NCBI GenBank assembly: GCA_038501625.1
Contig: JAZAYU010000679.1
Location: forward strand, 122,461 to 186,460
DNA: 64,000 bases
Origin: Corbicula japonica
Lineage: Eukaryota; Mollusca; Bivalvia; Venerida; Cyrenidae
Direction: 5' to 3'
How positions within the stretch are numbered: position 1 is the stretch's first letter; every line of letters starts with the position of its first letter. The notes beneath the pieces are model-generated. The model was not told the origin of the DNA and did no database searches. It saw only the letters and a program-made list of their open reading frames with translations. The position numbers and the translations under genes were made by a program. Shown here in pieces: positions 1-10,300 of this stretch.

Positions 1-3000
1 GTTAGAAGTTAAGCTTAAATGAGGTCCACAATAACACTTTGGCAAGAATTAATTTATTTATTAGTTTCATGAACCATAAAATATCTAGCAATTTCAATAT
101 CAATACTGGAAACCTTAATTTCCATAGTGTGCACTCTGACACTTTGCGTAGTACAACATAGCGAGTTAATATTACCATTACATTTTTTCATTGTACATGA
201 ATGCCAGAAGAAAACCCGTTTAGATGTTTCAGCTCATTACAGAAGCAATTAGTTTTAAGAAACTTTCCCTGCACAATTTTCGCAGATTGTAATCGAAATA
301 TCCGCAGAGACTAGGGTGATGCAATGGCTAAAATGCCGAAATACTTAATTGGTCATTCTACGATAGATTTGGAATTTTAATGTGTCTCTAAGTTGGTTCT
401 TTTCAAAGCAATAACTTACAAAACTATAAAAAAGCATCTATGAATATATTATTTTGACCTATATATAACATAATGATTATGATTTTTAAACACTGTTTTT
501 TTGCGCTGTGTCTGGACAGCTGTCGCCCAACATTAGCTACTATCTTAGTTGCATTTGTTGTTGGTTTGCAATAACGCCTAGGGTGCGTATCTTAGGTATG
601 AATGTGTCTAACAGAATTTATGTATCATCTGCTAGTATCTTTGTTATTTAAAAACAAAACGTCAAGATTTTGTTTAAAGAATGTATTTTATATAGAACTG
701 AAACATACATATGAAGAATAAAATGTAAAAAAGGTAAAGGTTAGTTTATAGTCTGGAATTAAATCTATTCACCCGACTTTCACATCGACCCCCTGATCAC
801 TGGATATAACTCTTTCGGATTGGCCACACTCAGACAGCACAGTCTCCCCACACAGCATAAAATCAGAAAGGATAAGAGGTAATGGGTTATTAAATATAAA
901 ATGATTAATTTCAAATAAGACGCCACACACAAGTAATGAAAATAGAACCTCGTGGGTAACCGCCTCTTAACTTAAAAACCTATTCTTGTGAATTACAATA
1001 ACAAAACTGTTCTATATTTGGTAATTGAAAACACGTGATACTTATTCTCTTTATTACAGTTGCTATGGATACAACCATTACTTGCTTACGACTGCGTGTT
1101 ACCTGTATGGTTCTGCGAATGTGTAGATGTAAATTTTCGTATTTTTTCATTCAAATGTTTAAGATCGAGTATGTAATATTATGCAAATTAATAATTTCTG
1201 GTCTAAGAAAGAGAACAACAGTTATTAAAATCTTTATAATTCGATAGCTAGTTCGCATAAAAATAGCCGGGTAATGTGCTTTTTACATAATTGTCTGTTA
1301 ACATCCATAAACAATGATCGCTAAATGCGATGAAGCAGGATGGTGTTTTCAAGATGAAAATAATAATGTTTACCGAAGTACGAGTACATCAACGTACAAA
1401 TCAAACTCTATCCCCAATTGAGGGGTATAACCCACCACAAATTTATAGCACGACTGATACTTACTTGAATACTAAGCAAAAAAAAGCGCTCAGAATATTT
1501 GATTATGAAGAACAAGACAGCATTCATTTGCTTTTCTAAAAGCAGAATTTTTTGTCACACGCGGTATTGCGCATGAAATAATCTTGGCAGAATAGTTATA
1601 GACTGTTATAATCAAGATTCTTAAGATCGGGTGATTTAAATTATACTGAACAAAAATAAAAAGTATCCACTTTTTATGCTTATATTCTCATTAACATATT
1701 TTCATTTAATCAGGTACGCTTTGAATGGTGTTTAATTAGTTAATCTCAGTTGTTTTCAATTTCTATTGTTCATAAACATAATCTTCCACACCAAGACCTA
1801 AGCAACGGCAAGTCGAATAACAATTAATAATGGATTACAAAACACTACACATTCAATTTAAAGGGAGGTAATTGGAAATGGTTGGACTTTCTAGCGTAGT
1901 TTATCGAAGACTACTTGTTTTATTGATGAATGTTTAATGATTTTATTGATCACAAGAGGTGGAAAGATTGATTAAATTCAAACCAATGCGAATACTTCAA
2001 AGAATCACTGACTTTTTCCTGGAACCCTCATTACAACAAAGGCAAAGATAACTAAGTTGTGGCAGCAGATTTTCAAGAACACTTTTTCTCGTTGCAATGA
2101 TAACAGAAATGCAAAGTTGTCTACATACAGATTTCTCAGTTTTCGTTTTCAAATTTTACAAACTTTAAGATAGGAAAGTGGATACTTTTTATTTTTGTTT
2201 AGTATATTCATTTATTAAACTACGATTACGTCGTTCTCATATCCTGTTGGATGCTGTGTCAGATCATGTTCGGGATCCGTATCCAGAATCGTTTTACATG
2301 TATTCAAGGTATATCTTCTACGGACCATATATGGCACACAAAACTATTTGTAGAATAAACATTAAAACTAATTGATATGTTAATGATTTCTTTTTAATCT
2401 ACAGTTAAGTGTGTATCACGTGTTTCTGTAATATGTTTCCAAGCCATCTTATCTATTTCTGTAATGTCAACTGGGTAATCTGGCATCAAAAATCACGTAT
2501 TATACCCTTTTTTGTATGTATTAATCTTCATTATTTTAATACCGGTATTTGAATAACATTTACAGAATAATTAATAATAAAAATTAAGGATTGAATTGAT
2601 ATTTGATGGTTTTGATTTGGGTAGGAAAAACAGTTGTTTAAAGTGTGGGAAGCCCGAAGTAAATGACGACGCACTTTTTCGCAGCAACTCGTGGCAAAAC
2701 GTATTTGCTCGGCGACGTCACACGTCAAAACATTGTGCAACGTCCAATAATTTGTGAACGATTCTAATTTAGCCAGGCCTTTAAAGTACTACTCTCACTC
2801 TCACTCTTAACCATTATAAATTATGATTTGTTAGATAAATTGGACTTTATCGTTGAAAACGATGTTGAAGTGTAAATATCTTGTTTTTTTGTTAGTCATT
2901 TGATATTATTCTTTAATTATAGGGGGTGTTAATTTCCGGCCTTTGCCTCACTGCGTTGACTGCGTGGCTGAAGTGCGACCATTATAAACGGTACCAATCT

Positions 3001-3060
3001 TTTGCTTAAGCTTTAAATATTCATTTAAAGTAAGAAATAGCGATGTTAATGAAATGAAGC
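1..3060. other. AT-rich stretch without a supported gene
   Basis: No exon pair with matching splice sites was found here. Short open frames (for example 1330-1539 and 2178-2375) lack recognisable domains and flanking splice logic. The only structured element is a decayed dispersed-repeat copy near 820-970. Confidence 0.5.
820..970 (+). repeat. Dispersed repeat family A, degenerate partial copy
   Basis: The stretch resembles the first half of a roughly 370-bp repeat found complete at 8036-8410, 26733-27097 and 36226-36612: GGCCACACTCAGACAGCAC, then CAGTCTCCCCACACAGC, then an A-rich part with a 'caaataagacgccac' block and a 'gtgggtaaccgcct' end. It is diverged and truncated. Confidence 0.6.
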
Positions 3061-3070
3061 TTTCCCATAT

Positions 3071-3071
3071 A

Positions 3072-3117
<46 letters not shown>

Positions 3118-3122
3118 AAAGA
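3071..3122. repeat. (GA)n microsatellite
   Basis: About 50 bp of nearly perfect GA dinucleotide repeat with slight interruptions at the 3' edge (agaagagaaagag). Confidence 0.95.
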
Positions 3123-3124
3123 GT

Positions 3125-3773
3125 TGTTATATTACAAAAACATATAATACATACATAATATATTATTATATATGTTTTATATTCCTGTTAGCCACTGATC
3201 ATGCTTCTCGGAACAGGAGACATTCACTAACTCAGCAATTTTCTTCCAACAGAGTACAATCAAAAGAGACCAGCAAAGCGACCAACCGCGGAGGCGATTT
3301 ATCAAGCATACATGTCGTTAAAGAATAACATATTGCCATCTTTCTTATAATTTACCGATGTGTTTTACTAATGAAATGAAAGAATTAACACAAACCTTTT
3401 ATTTTCTGAATCTATTCTCCATAAAAATCAGTTTCAGAAAGTGCCTGTACCAGTGTGGTATTCGCTATATAACTAACAAAATTGTAAAGCTTCTTCCGTA
3501 TCAAATGTTAAGCTTTTTAAAATTGCGTTCATTGATATATTTGACATAGCTGTGAGCTTTTGATAAGCGAGCAAGTTGTGCAATGTAGACAGTGTAATAG
3601 TTTTCTTATATAAAAAAATTAAAGTTGAAAATCGCTTTTTTAAAATATATAAACGATTTTTATTACATTTTTGTTTGAATTTCAGAATTAATTTATTCAT
3701 GTTAAAAAAAAAATAAAACGTAAGCTTTTCTGAGGTATTTGATAATTAAGTTGAATTTCACAAGGGTCCATTT
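3125..3773. other. AT-rich stretch, no gene seen
   Basis: Short overlapping frames on both strands have no domain signature and no consistent splice signals. I see no repeat shared with the rest of the window. Confidence 0.4.
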
Positions 3774-3785
3774 TACCAGTAAGAG

Positions 3786-4261
3786 TAGCACAATTATTTG
3801 TGCGCAACAAGGACTTTTCTATATATGTGATGATCGGCCTTCGCGCACAACCCTTTTACTATTCAAATCAATGCGGAAATTGTTTCTTCTATTTTTATAT
3901 GCCGCCGATCGGAATTTGAATCGCTACTTTGGCGGCTCCATAAAGCATCTTAAACCATATGTATCTTTAAAAACTTTACATACCTGAAAAGCCACATTCA
4001 AGTAGAATCAATATATGTAATCCTTTATAAATAACGGTTTCGTTTTTTATGCAAAACTCTTTTAAACCTCCACCCATGTCAACAAATTTCGATTACGGCG
4101 CTTACAGTTTACCTGACTCACGTTTATCGATAAATAACAGAATTTAAATCGGGTCGATTTCCACCACTGTTTTGATTGTAACTGCTTGAGACGTAAACGA
4201 CAGACATCTGTATAAAGTCAGTATGATAATAGATCTGTGCTTGCAGTCGAATTATTAAGAC
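3786..4261 (+). repeat. Repeat family B, left terminal copy
   Basis: Starts TAGCACAATTATTTGTGC, a short hairpin (GCACAA/TTGTGC). A second inverted pair follows (GTGCGC..AAGGAC against a GTCC/GGCC..CGCGCAC arm). It ends near CAGTCGAATTATTAAGAC. Closely similar to 5028-5497; no coding potential. Confidence 0.75.
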
Positions 4262-4369
4262 TATACCTGAAGCAGAATTTCAAGAAAACGCCTAATCCAC
4301 GTTAGTTAAAACATCAAACATTAAAAATGGGATATACTGTTAGTTTTGCGAGTGTTTACAACAAATTGA

Positions 4370-4680
4370 AAGAGAAAGAATGGTTAATAAAATGATCAGT
4401 TTCAAAACAGACACCACAAACAATCGACAAAAATGAGAACCCGAAGGGTTATCGCCTTGTAGCACAACTATTTGTGCCCGACAAGGACGTTTCTATATAA
4501 TATGTGATGATCGTCCTTCGTAAAGGACAGACATCTGTAAAAATTCAGTATGATAATGGGTCTGTGCTTGCAGTCGAATATTATTAAGACTAATCGCCAT
4601 GGAACGGTCAGTGGCAAATCAAACTGCCACTGGGGGTTTAAACCAGGTTCTATGGTGCCCTAACAGGTCCAGGTTATTGA
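4370..4680 (+). repeat. Dispersed repeat family A, interrupted by a family B insertion
   Basis: The family A halves at about 4370-4459 and 4591-4680 would be continuous if 4460-4590 were removed. The 3' half includes GGAACGGTCAGTGGC and the hairpin-forming GCAAATCAAACTGCCACTGG segment also seen in other copies. The 5' part is missing. Confidence 0.75.
4460..4590 (+). repeat. Repeat family B, short internally deleted copy nested in family A
   Basis: This carries only the first ~65 bp and last ~65 bp of family B, joined by an internal deletion. It is inserted in a family A repeat and flanked by imperfect 11-bp duplications, TTATCGCCTTG (4449-4459) and TAATCGCCATG (4591-4601). It therefore defines the element ends independently: TAGCAC at the start and AAGAC at the end. 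Confidence 0.7.
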
Positions 4681-5027
4681 GACTAAACAACTACATGAAC
4701 TATATTAGAAATGCTTCTACTAGAATACCAGTGATTTTCTTATTGAAACTGTACCAAAGCTACTCCAAGACCCACCAGAAAAGCATCTGGAACTAATAGT
4801 TCTGTTGACGCAAACATTTGAAACGATTGTATATGCATCTTCTCTTACACCTACATGCACATAAAACATTTAAATACACACTACAAAAACTGGAAATTAA
4901 AATAAAATAAAATTTGATTTTTTTTTAAATTCCTTTTCTTTGTGGTATTAAGAAAGTTGTAAGTATTTTAAGTTTCTTTAGCCGTTAGCAGTAACAATTG
5001 GATGTTTATCTACGCCAGGGCTCTCAC

Positions 5028-5497
5028 TAGCGCAACTATTTGTGCGCAACAAGGACTTTTCTAAATATGCGATGATCGTCCTTCGCGCACAACCCATTTA
5101 CTATTCAAATCAATGCGGAAATTTTTTCTTCTATGTCTATATGCCAGCGATCGGCATTTGAGTCGCAACTTTGGCGGCTCCATAAAGCATCTTAAACCAT
5201 ATGTATCTTTAAAAAAACTACATACCTGAAAAGTCACATTCAAGTAGAATCAATATATGTAATCCTTTATAAATAACGGTTTCGTTTTTTTATGCAAAAC
5301 TCTTTTAAACCTCCACCCATGTCAAAAAATTTCGATTACGGCGCTTAAAGTTTACCTGACTCACGTTTATCTATTAATAACAGAATTTAAATCGGGTCGA
5401 TTTCCACCACAGTTTTGATCGTAACTGCTTGAAGGAAAGACATCTATAAAAAGTCAGTATGATAATGGATCAGTGCTTGCCGTCGAATTATTGAGAC
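5028..5497 (+). repeat. Repeat family B, right terminal copy
   Basis: Near-identical along its length to 3786-4261. It has the hairpin arm pair AAGGAC/GTCCTT near its start and the ending GTCGAATTATTGAGAC just before the right 12-bp duplication. Confidence 0.75.
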
Positions 5498-5523
5498 TAC
5501 CAGTAAGAGAGGAGTATATTTAA

Positions 5524-5842
5524 CCCTTTCACTGCCATAAGGACGGCATATGCCGTCCCTATTATTTTCGGCGTATTTGCCATATGGACGACTTTTGCCA
5601 TTTTTATATATAGACCAGCATGCAAAGCACAAAGCGGGAGCTTCTATGCTGACGTAGGTAGATCATTGAAGTATTGAGTCAGACCAACAATGTTATTGCT
5701 TTCGTTTTCACATGTAAACATAGTAACTACGTCGATATATCTATAAATAACCAGCCTCATTCTGGCCTTGGTATTGGTATTTTTAAAAAGCTCTTGGCAC
5801 TGACGACGTCGATTTGGGTTTTCGACGTTGACAGCGAAAGGG
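5524..5842. mobile_element. piggyBac-like MITE with TTAA target duplication
   Basis: A 319-bp element has inverted ends CCCTTTCACTG (left) and CAGCGAAAGGG (right, reverse complement CCCTTTCGCTG). TTAA lies directly outside both ends (5520-5523 and 5843-5846). CCCTTT termini with TTAA duplication are typical of piggyBac-like elements. Near the left end is a palindrome, GGACGGCATATGCCGTCC. No transposase is encoded; open frames inside are incidental. Confidence 0.75.
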
Positions 5843-5846
5843 TTAA

Positions 5847-7140
5847 TTTAATTATCTTTATTCATGCCTTGTAGTAAGTTTTAAACTGATGATCGAATTA
5901 TATCATAAATGTCCTTCGGCAAGAATTTGACTTATTCAATAAGGATGTTATCTCGTATTATACGAATAACCAGTTAAAAGCAACACTGAATTTAGCTTTA
6001 CATTATACAAATATGTGGAAAATGCACTAAGAACGTTTTATTATAATGACTTGAAAGTGTCGTTTTTAATTAGACTAATAAGCATTTTAGTAAGAAGAGA
6101 TGTGAACAATGTGGAAGATGTTTTAAGGTGGTTCGTAAATTCTCCTGTGTTTCATTGTCTAAATATATTTTGGGTGTTTCGTGAATTTTGAAAACCAAAA
6201 CATAATAGATAAAATGAGTGCCAAAATATAAGAACACTTAAACACACATGCACAGCTAGGAAATAAAAAAAACACTCGGAGTTTTTACACCCTTAAATGG
6301 CACCAGCTTTAGCCGTAGTATTCTGAATGTTTTGAGCTTTACCAGCTTGCATGCAAACTTTAATCTTAAATTCTATGTCAAAATGGGCCATAATTTGATA
6401 AAATAGAAAGTAAGACTTACGGTTTTGGCATACACACTCGAAATATGATGGTAAACAAGTGTGCCTAGTTTAAAAGCTGTAGCTATAGTAGTTTTTAAGA
6501 TATAGGTAGGTTGCACGCAAACTTTAACCAAAGCAGGACAGCGACGCTGACAGAGTAAATACAATTATAGCTTGACATTATCATTCGAAAACTCGAGCTA
6601 ATAAAATAACTTCCATACAAAAAACACAGACACGATTTTCAGATGGAACCTGATTCCCGTGTTTCCATTGAAGCTCCAATTATTATTATCAATTATTAAA
6701 AGTATATAACCCTGTCTGATCGAGTCGCCCTTCATTGTGTACATTATGATAAAACTGGTGTTTGTTTAAATATAAATAATTGAAGGATAAGAGCTATTTG
6801 TCCTGCATAAGGTAAATGTCTGCCAGTTTATATATTACGTGCATTCTATATGTCCACTTTATTGAAAATTTAACGGGAGTTTACATTTTTGTCGTCCACC
6901 ACATTGATACATGTAGTATCTTGTCCGGCATTAAGTTCATTTGCTCTTGTTTTCATATTACTGTCTGTATATAAAAATAGTATTATTTTATACTAAATGA
7001 TAGCTTATTATATACTGATGTATGATTTGGAATATTTATGCAAGAAGGATCTGCTATATAAGAGCAAAAAAATGGACGAAACTTGTCAATTTTGGAAACT
7101 AAACTATCTACCAAAAGATTTACATTTTTGCTGATAATTT
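5847..7140. other. AT-rich stretch without a supported gene
   Basis: No splice-bounded frame or known repeat was recognised. Small frames such as the minus-strand one at 6373-6564 have no domain signature. Confidence 0.4.
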
Positions 7141-7264
7141 TATTCAGCATACATCTTATGCTGACCTATTAAGTTTAAATATAGACTAGTGTTGAAGTTG
7201 TGATATTCAGCATACATCTTATGCTGACCTATTCAGTTCAAATATTTTGTTGAACTTGTGATAT
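7141..7264 (+). repeat. Two-copy tandem duplication (~62 bp)
   Basis: TATTCAGCATACATCTTATG recurs at about 7141 and 7203, each followed by GCTGACCTATT and a diverged AT-rich tail. Each unit contains the small palindrome AGCATACATCTTATGCT. It lies just upstream of the first recognised exon of the adjacent gene. Confidence 0.8.
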
Positions 7265-7312
7265 GTTTTGGATTGTGTTTCCCGTTTTCATTTTTCCTTA
7301 TTCAATTTCAAG

Positions 7313-7367
7313 AGAGCTGGACTCGAAGAAAAAAACGTTAGAAGACCAGACAAAACGCTCAATACAG
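7313..7367 (+). CDS. Micro-exon gene, exon a
   Basis: Acceptor tttcaag and donor CAG|gtaatt. The frame ending in phase 0 reads ELDSKKKTLEDQTKRSIQ, a highly charged helical segment. The exact acceptor (7312, 7314 or 7316) is ambiguous because of an AGAGAG run. Confidence 0.5.
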
Positions 7368-10300
7368 GTAATTTTAATTATTTTATAAGAATTGTTTTTT
7401 TTCCTTCGAGCCGCAAACACATTAAGCTTCACGAAACAATATAAAAAACTCTATCATGTCTACATTATTTAAGCATAATCAGCCAATATAGGAAAAATAA
7501 AACAATTCAGGAAAAGAATCTTTAAAGATAACTTTGAAGTTGTTGATACAAACGCAGCCTCGAAGTAGATAATTATGTTAATTTTAATGAGAATCTGTAC
7601 CGTTATATCCTGGTACGTTTAAATGCAAGAAGATGATACATATTCAATATAAACGTACAGTAAAAAGTGAAATACTCCATCTAGGAGTATTTGGATTCGG
7701 AAAAATGTGTTGCAGGTTCATAAATATATCCCAGTTTTAAGAGTTATTTATAAAATGAGTAAAAGTAAAACACTTACCATTTTCAAGATGGCGGACTTTT
7801 GTTTACAAAATGCATGGTAAGGTGCAGTTTGATTCATCGTTATTTAAAAACATATCTGTCAGTAAATGTAACTATTTTTCCAGCTCTGTACATTTTACCA
7901 AAGATAAGAAACATCATTAACTGACTTGTAATTTGTGCATTTGCAGGATCTGGAGAAAATTTTACTCCTCGCTAAAGAGGCTAAAGAAAACCCGGTAAGT
8001 AGACGTCATAGAGGATATTTGTTTTGTCCTTGCAAAAAAGTGAAATATGCATATCAGGAATCGCCACACTCACAAAACACAGCCTCCACACGCAGCGAAA
8101 AAGAAGAGAATGTTGTTTTAAGTATGTCAATTCAAATAAGATGCCACAAACAAATGAAAAAAGAGAAAGAGAACCCTTGGGGTTACCGCCTTGGAACGGT
8201 CAGTGGCAAAACGAATTGCCACTGGGGGGGGGGGGGTTAAACCAGGCTCTAGAACGCACCAACATCACACTTGTTCCAGCTGATTCAACAAGCAAGCACA
8301 ATTTGTCTTGGTGAAATAACTCCTACTCACCCAAAAGCTTACCAATGTTGCATGCAAAAGCAAATAAATATATAAATATATAAAAATAAGAAGGTAATAG
8401 CATTGCAAAGAAAATGGGGCGAGAACTAAATAACCTTACCGAGACCAGAGTTCCTGGAGTCTAATTAGCAAGAACACGAAGACAAGGATAAAACAATGAA
8501 GTAAGTGATTACTGGAACTAGTATTCTCATAAGTGCCGCAGTCGTGAGTGAGAATGCGCGTTATTGAATTTCAAATTCTTGAATTATTAAAATTATAGTT
8601 ATGTAGAGTTTCTAGGTCTTAATATTAAGTTGCGTTCAATCCGAGTCTATGCAAAATTGGCAGTAATTTTCCTTTTGTTTTCTTTACAGTTCAAGTATTT
8701 CTTAACAAAGTAGAATAATGTCTTATTCATTTCTTTGCCGTTCAAAGTTTTGAAGATCAGCATTACTCCATTATAGCAGTTTTGGTACGCTTTTTCTTGA
8801 TGACTGATGAAAGTGCAATGGCGACTGCGGACGACCCTCACTTTCAACAAAATATTAAACACGTTTATTATAATAATAATTAAGAAGTATATGAATTTAA
8901 TATTTCATATAGCTTTATAGCATCTCGATATCAATTTATGTACTGATTTATTTTTATTTCAATAAATTGTAAAAAGTGTACAAATTTGTGTTATTAAGAA
9001 AATATGCTTGTTTTTTTTACTTCTATTTTAAGAGCAGTCACCTAAATGTTAAATTTTAACCCTCTTGCCATTATGGTGGCTGAACTTCTCTTCTCGTAAG
9101 GAAGAGAAGCTGTACCCAAATGATTGGGTTAAGTAATTGGGTAAATTCAAGGAAAACTTACTTCCTGATTCAAACCGAAAGTAGAAATCTACTTTTGGTT
9201 TTGAACTAGGAAGTAAGTTTTCCTTGGATTTCTTGGAAACCCTAACATTATTTTGACGAATTCGCACTAAATATTGTAGACCAGCATGTACTTATTCCAG
9301 GTATGACTTGTTTTGGTATGTTGTACATGAATTTTAGAGTTCTCATACTTACGGTTTTTCTTTTGTTTTAGTATGTGCTATTAAATTAGAACATGAATTC
9401 TAGATTGAGCTTTCAAAAATTAACTACAACCTTTAATAAGCTAAATACATTTCTTTACTAAAATCTAGGTGGCAATAATTATTTCCCCTAACATTCATTT
9501 CTAAAATTTAAGCCAGTTTTCGCCATTTGCAATGTTTGCGACCCCTTAAAACTGAATATTTGAATTAAAAAATGAACTATTCGGTCTATTTTTCAATGAT
9601 TTCTGTATTGGTGCATTATAAGCTATCGAGAATTAGAAAAATAGTTTTAGTCTGAATGGCATGTTAACATTTTGTTTTCAGAAGTCATCGGCACTAGATG
9701 AAATAATTAGGACAACAAACGTAAGTATCTACATTTTAAAACCTACGTATATTTTCCTCTTTGTATATTATAAAAGATTTGGGTACATTTTGTACAGTTT
9801 TTGCACTATACGAATAATTATGTTTTATTGTATGACAGACAGAAGTTTCAAGTTAGTCGCCAAATAATGAAGCAGAATATTCCCTTTTAAAAAATAATAA
9901 CCAATGAATATGTTAACCAGCAGTGACAACGTCACATTTTGGCAAAACGAGGCGGCTACCTCGGTATGAATTTTGTGAGCATCCTTTTAAATTTATAAAA
10001 CTGGAGAATAATCATCGTTCTGAATTTTAAAGGACAACTTTATATCTGCTATTAAAACATTTTCATTCAGTAAAAGTACCTCTTAAACCGTACTGATTTT
10101 ACGATGATTGTTTTGCAAATCGGTTTTGTTTTAGAAACGATTATGAACATTTAATAATATTTTATTTAGTTACCTTTCATATATTTTGCAATAAAATATT
10201 TTGAAATGACTGTATGTTAAATATGCAAACAATGTCATTATGTTGGTTATTAATACATTCGTAATAGCTTGTTTGTGTTCAATTGTAATAATTCTAAACA

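Larger units (their letters stand above)
3786..5497 (+). mobile_element. Composite element: two ~475-bp direct repeats around a ~770-bp core, 12-bp target duplication
   Basis: Two direct repeats (3786-4261 and 5028-5497) bracket an internal region of 766 bp. The whole unit is flanked by a perfect 12-bp direct repeat TACCAGTAAGAG at 3774-3785 and 5498-5509. Neither terminal copy has a matching repeat on its inner side, so the composite appears to have inserted as one unit. The layout recalls a small LTR-like or dimeric element, but the ends do not read TG...CA and no protein is encoded, so the class is unknown. Confidence 0.6.
7995..9681 (+). other. Intron b-c of the micro-exon gene with repeat insertions
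   Basis: It contains a complete family A repeat (8036-8410) and two stem-loop sequences (9080-9232). The rest is AT-rich and shows no further exon. Confidence 0.5.

Noticed and set aside
1330..1539. 69-codon frame as a possible small gene
   Set aside because: The protein-like stretch has no recognisable domain, no splice partner and no supporting context.
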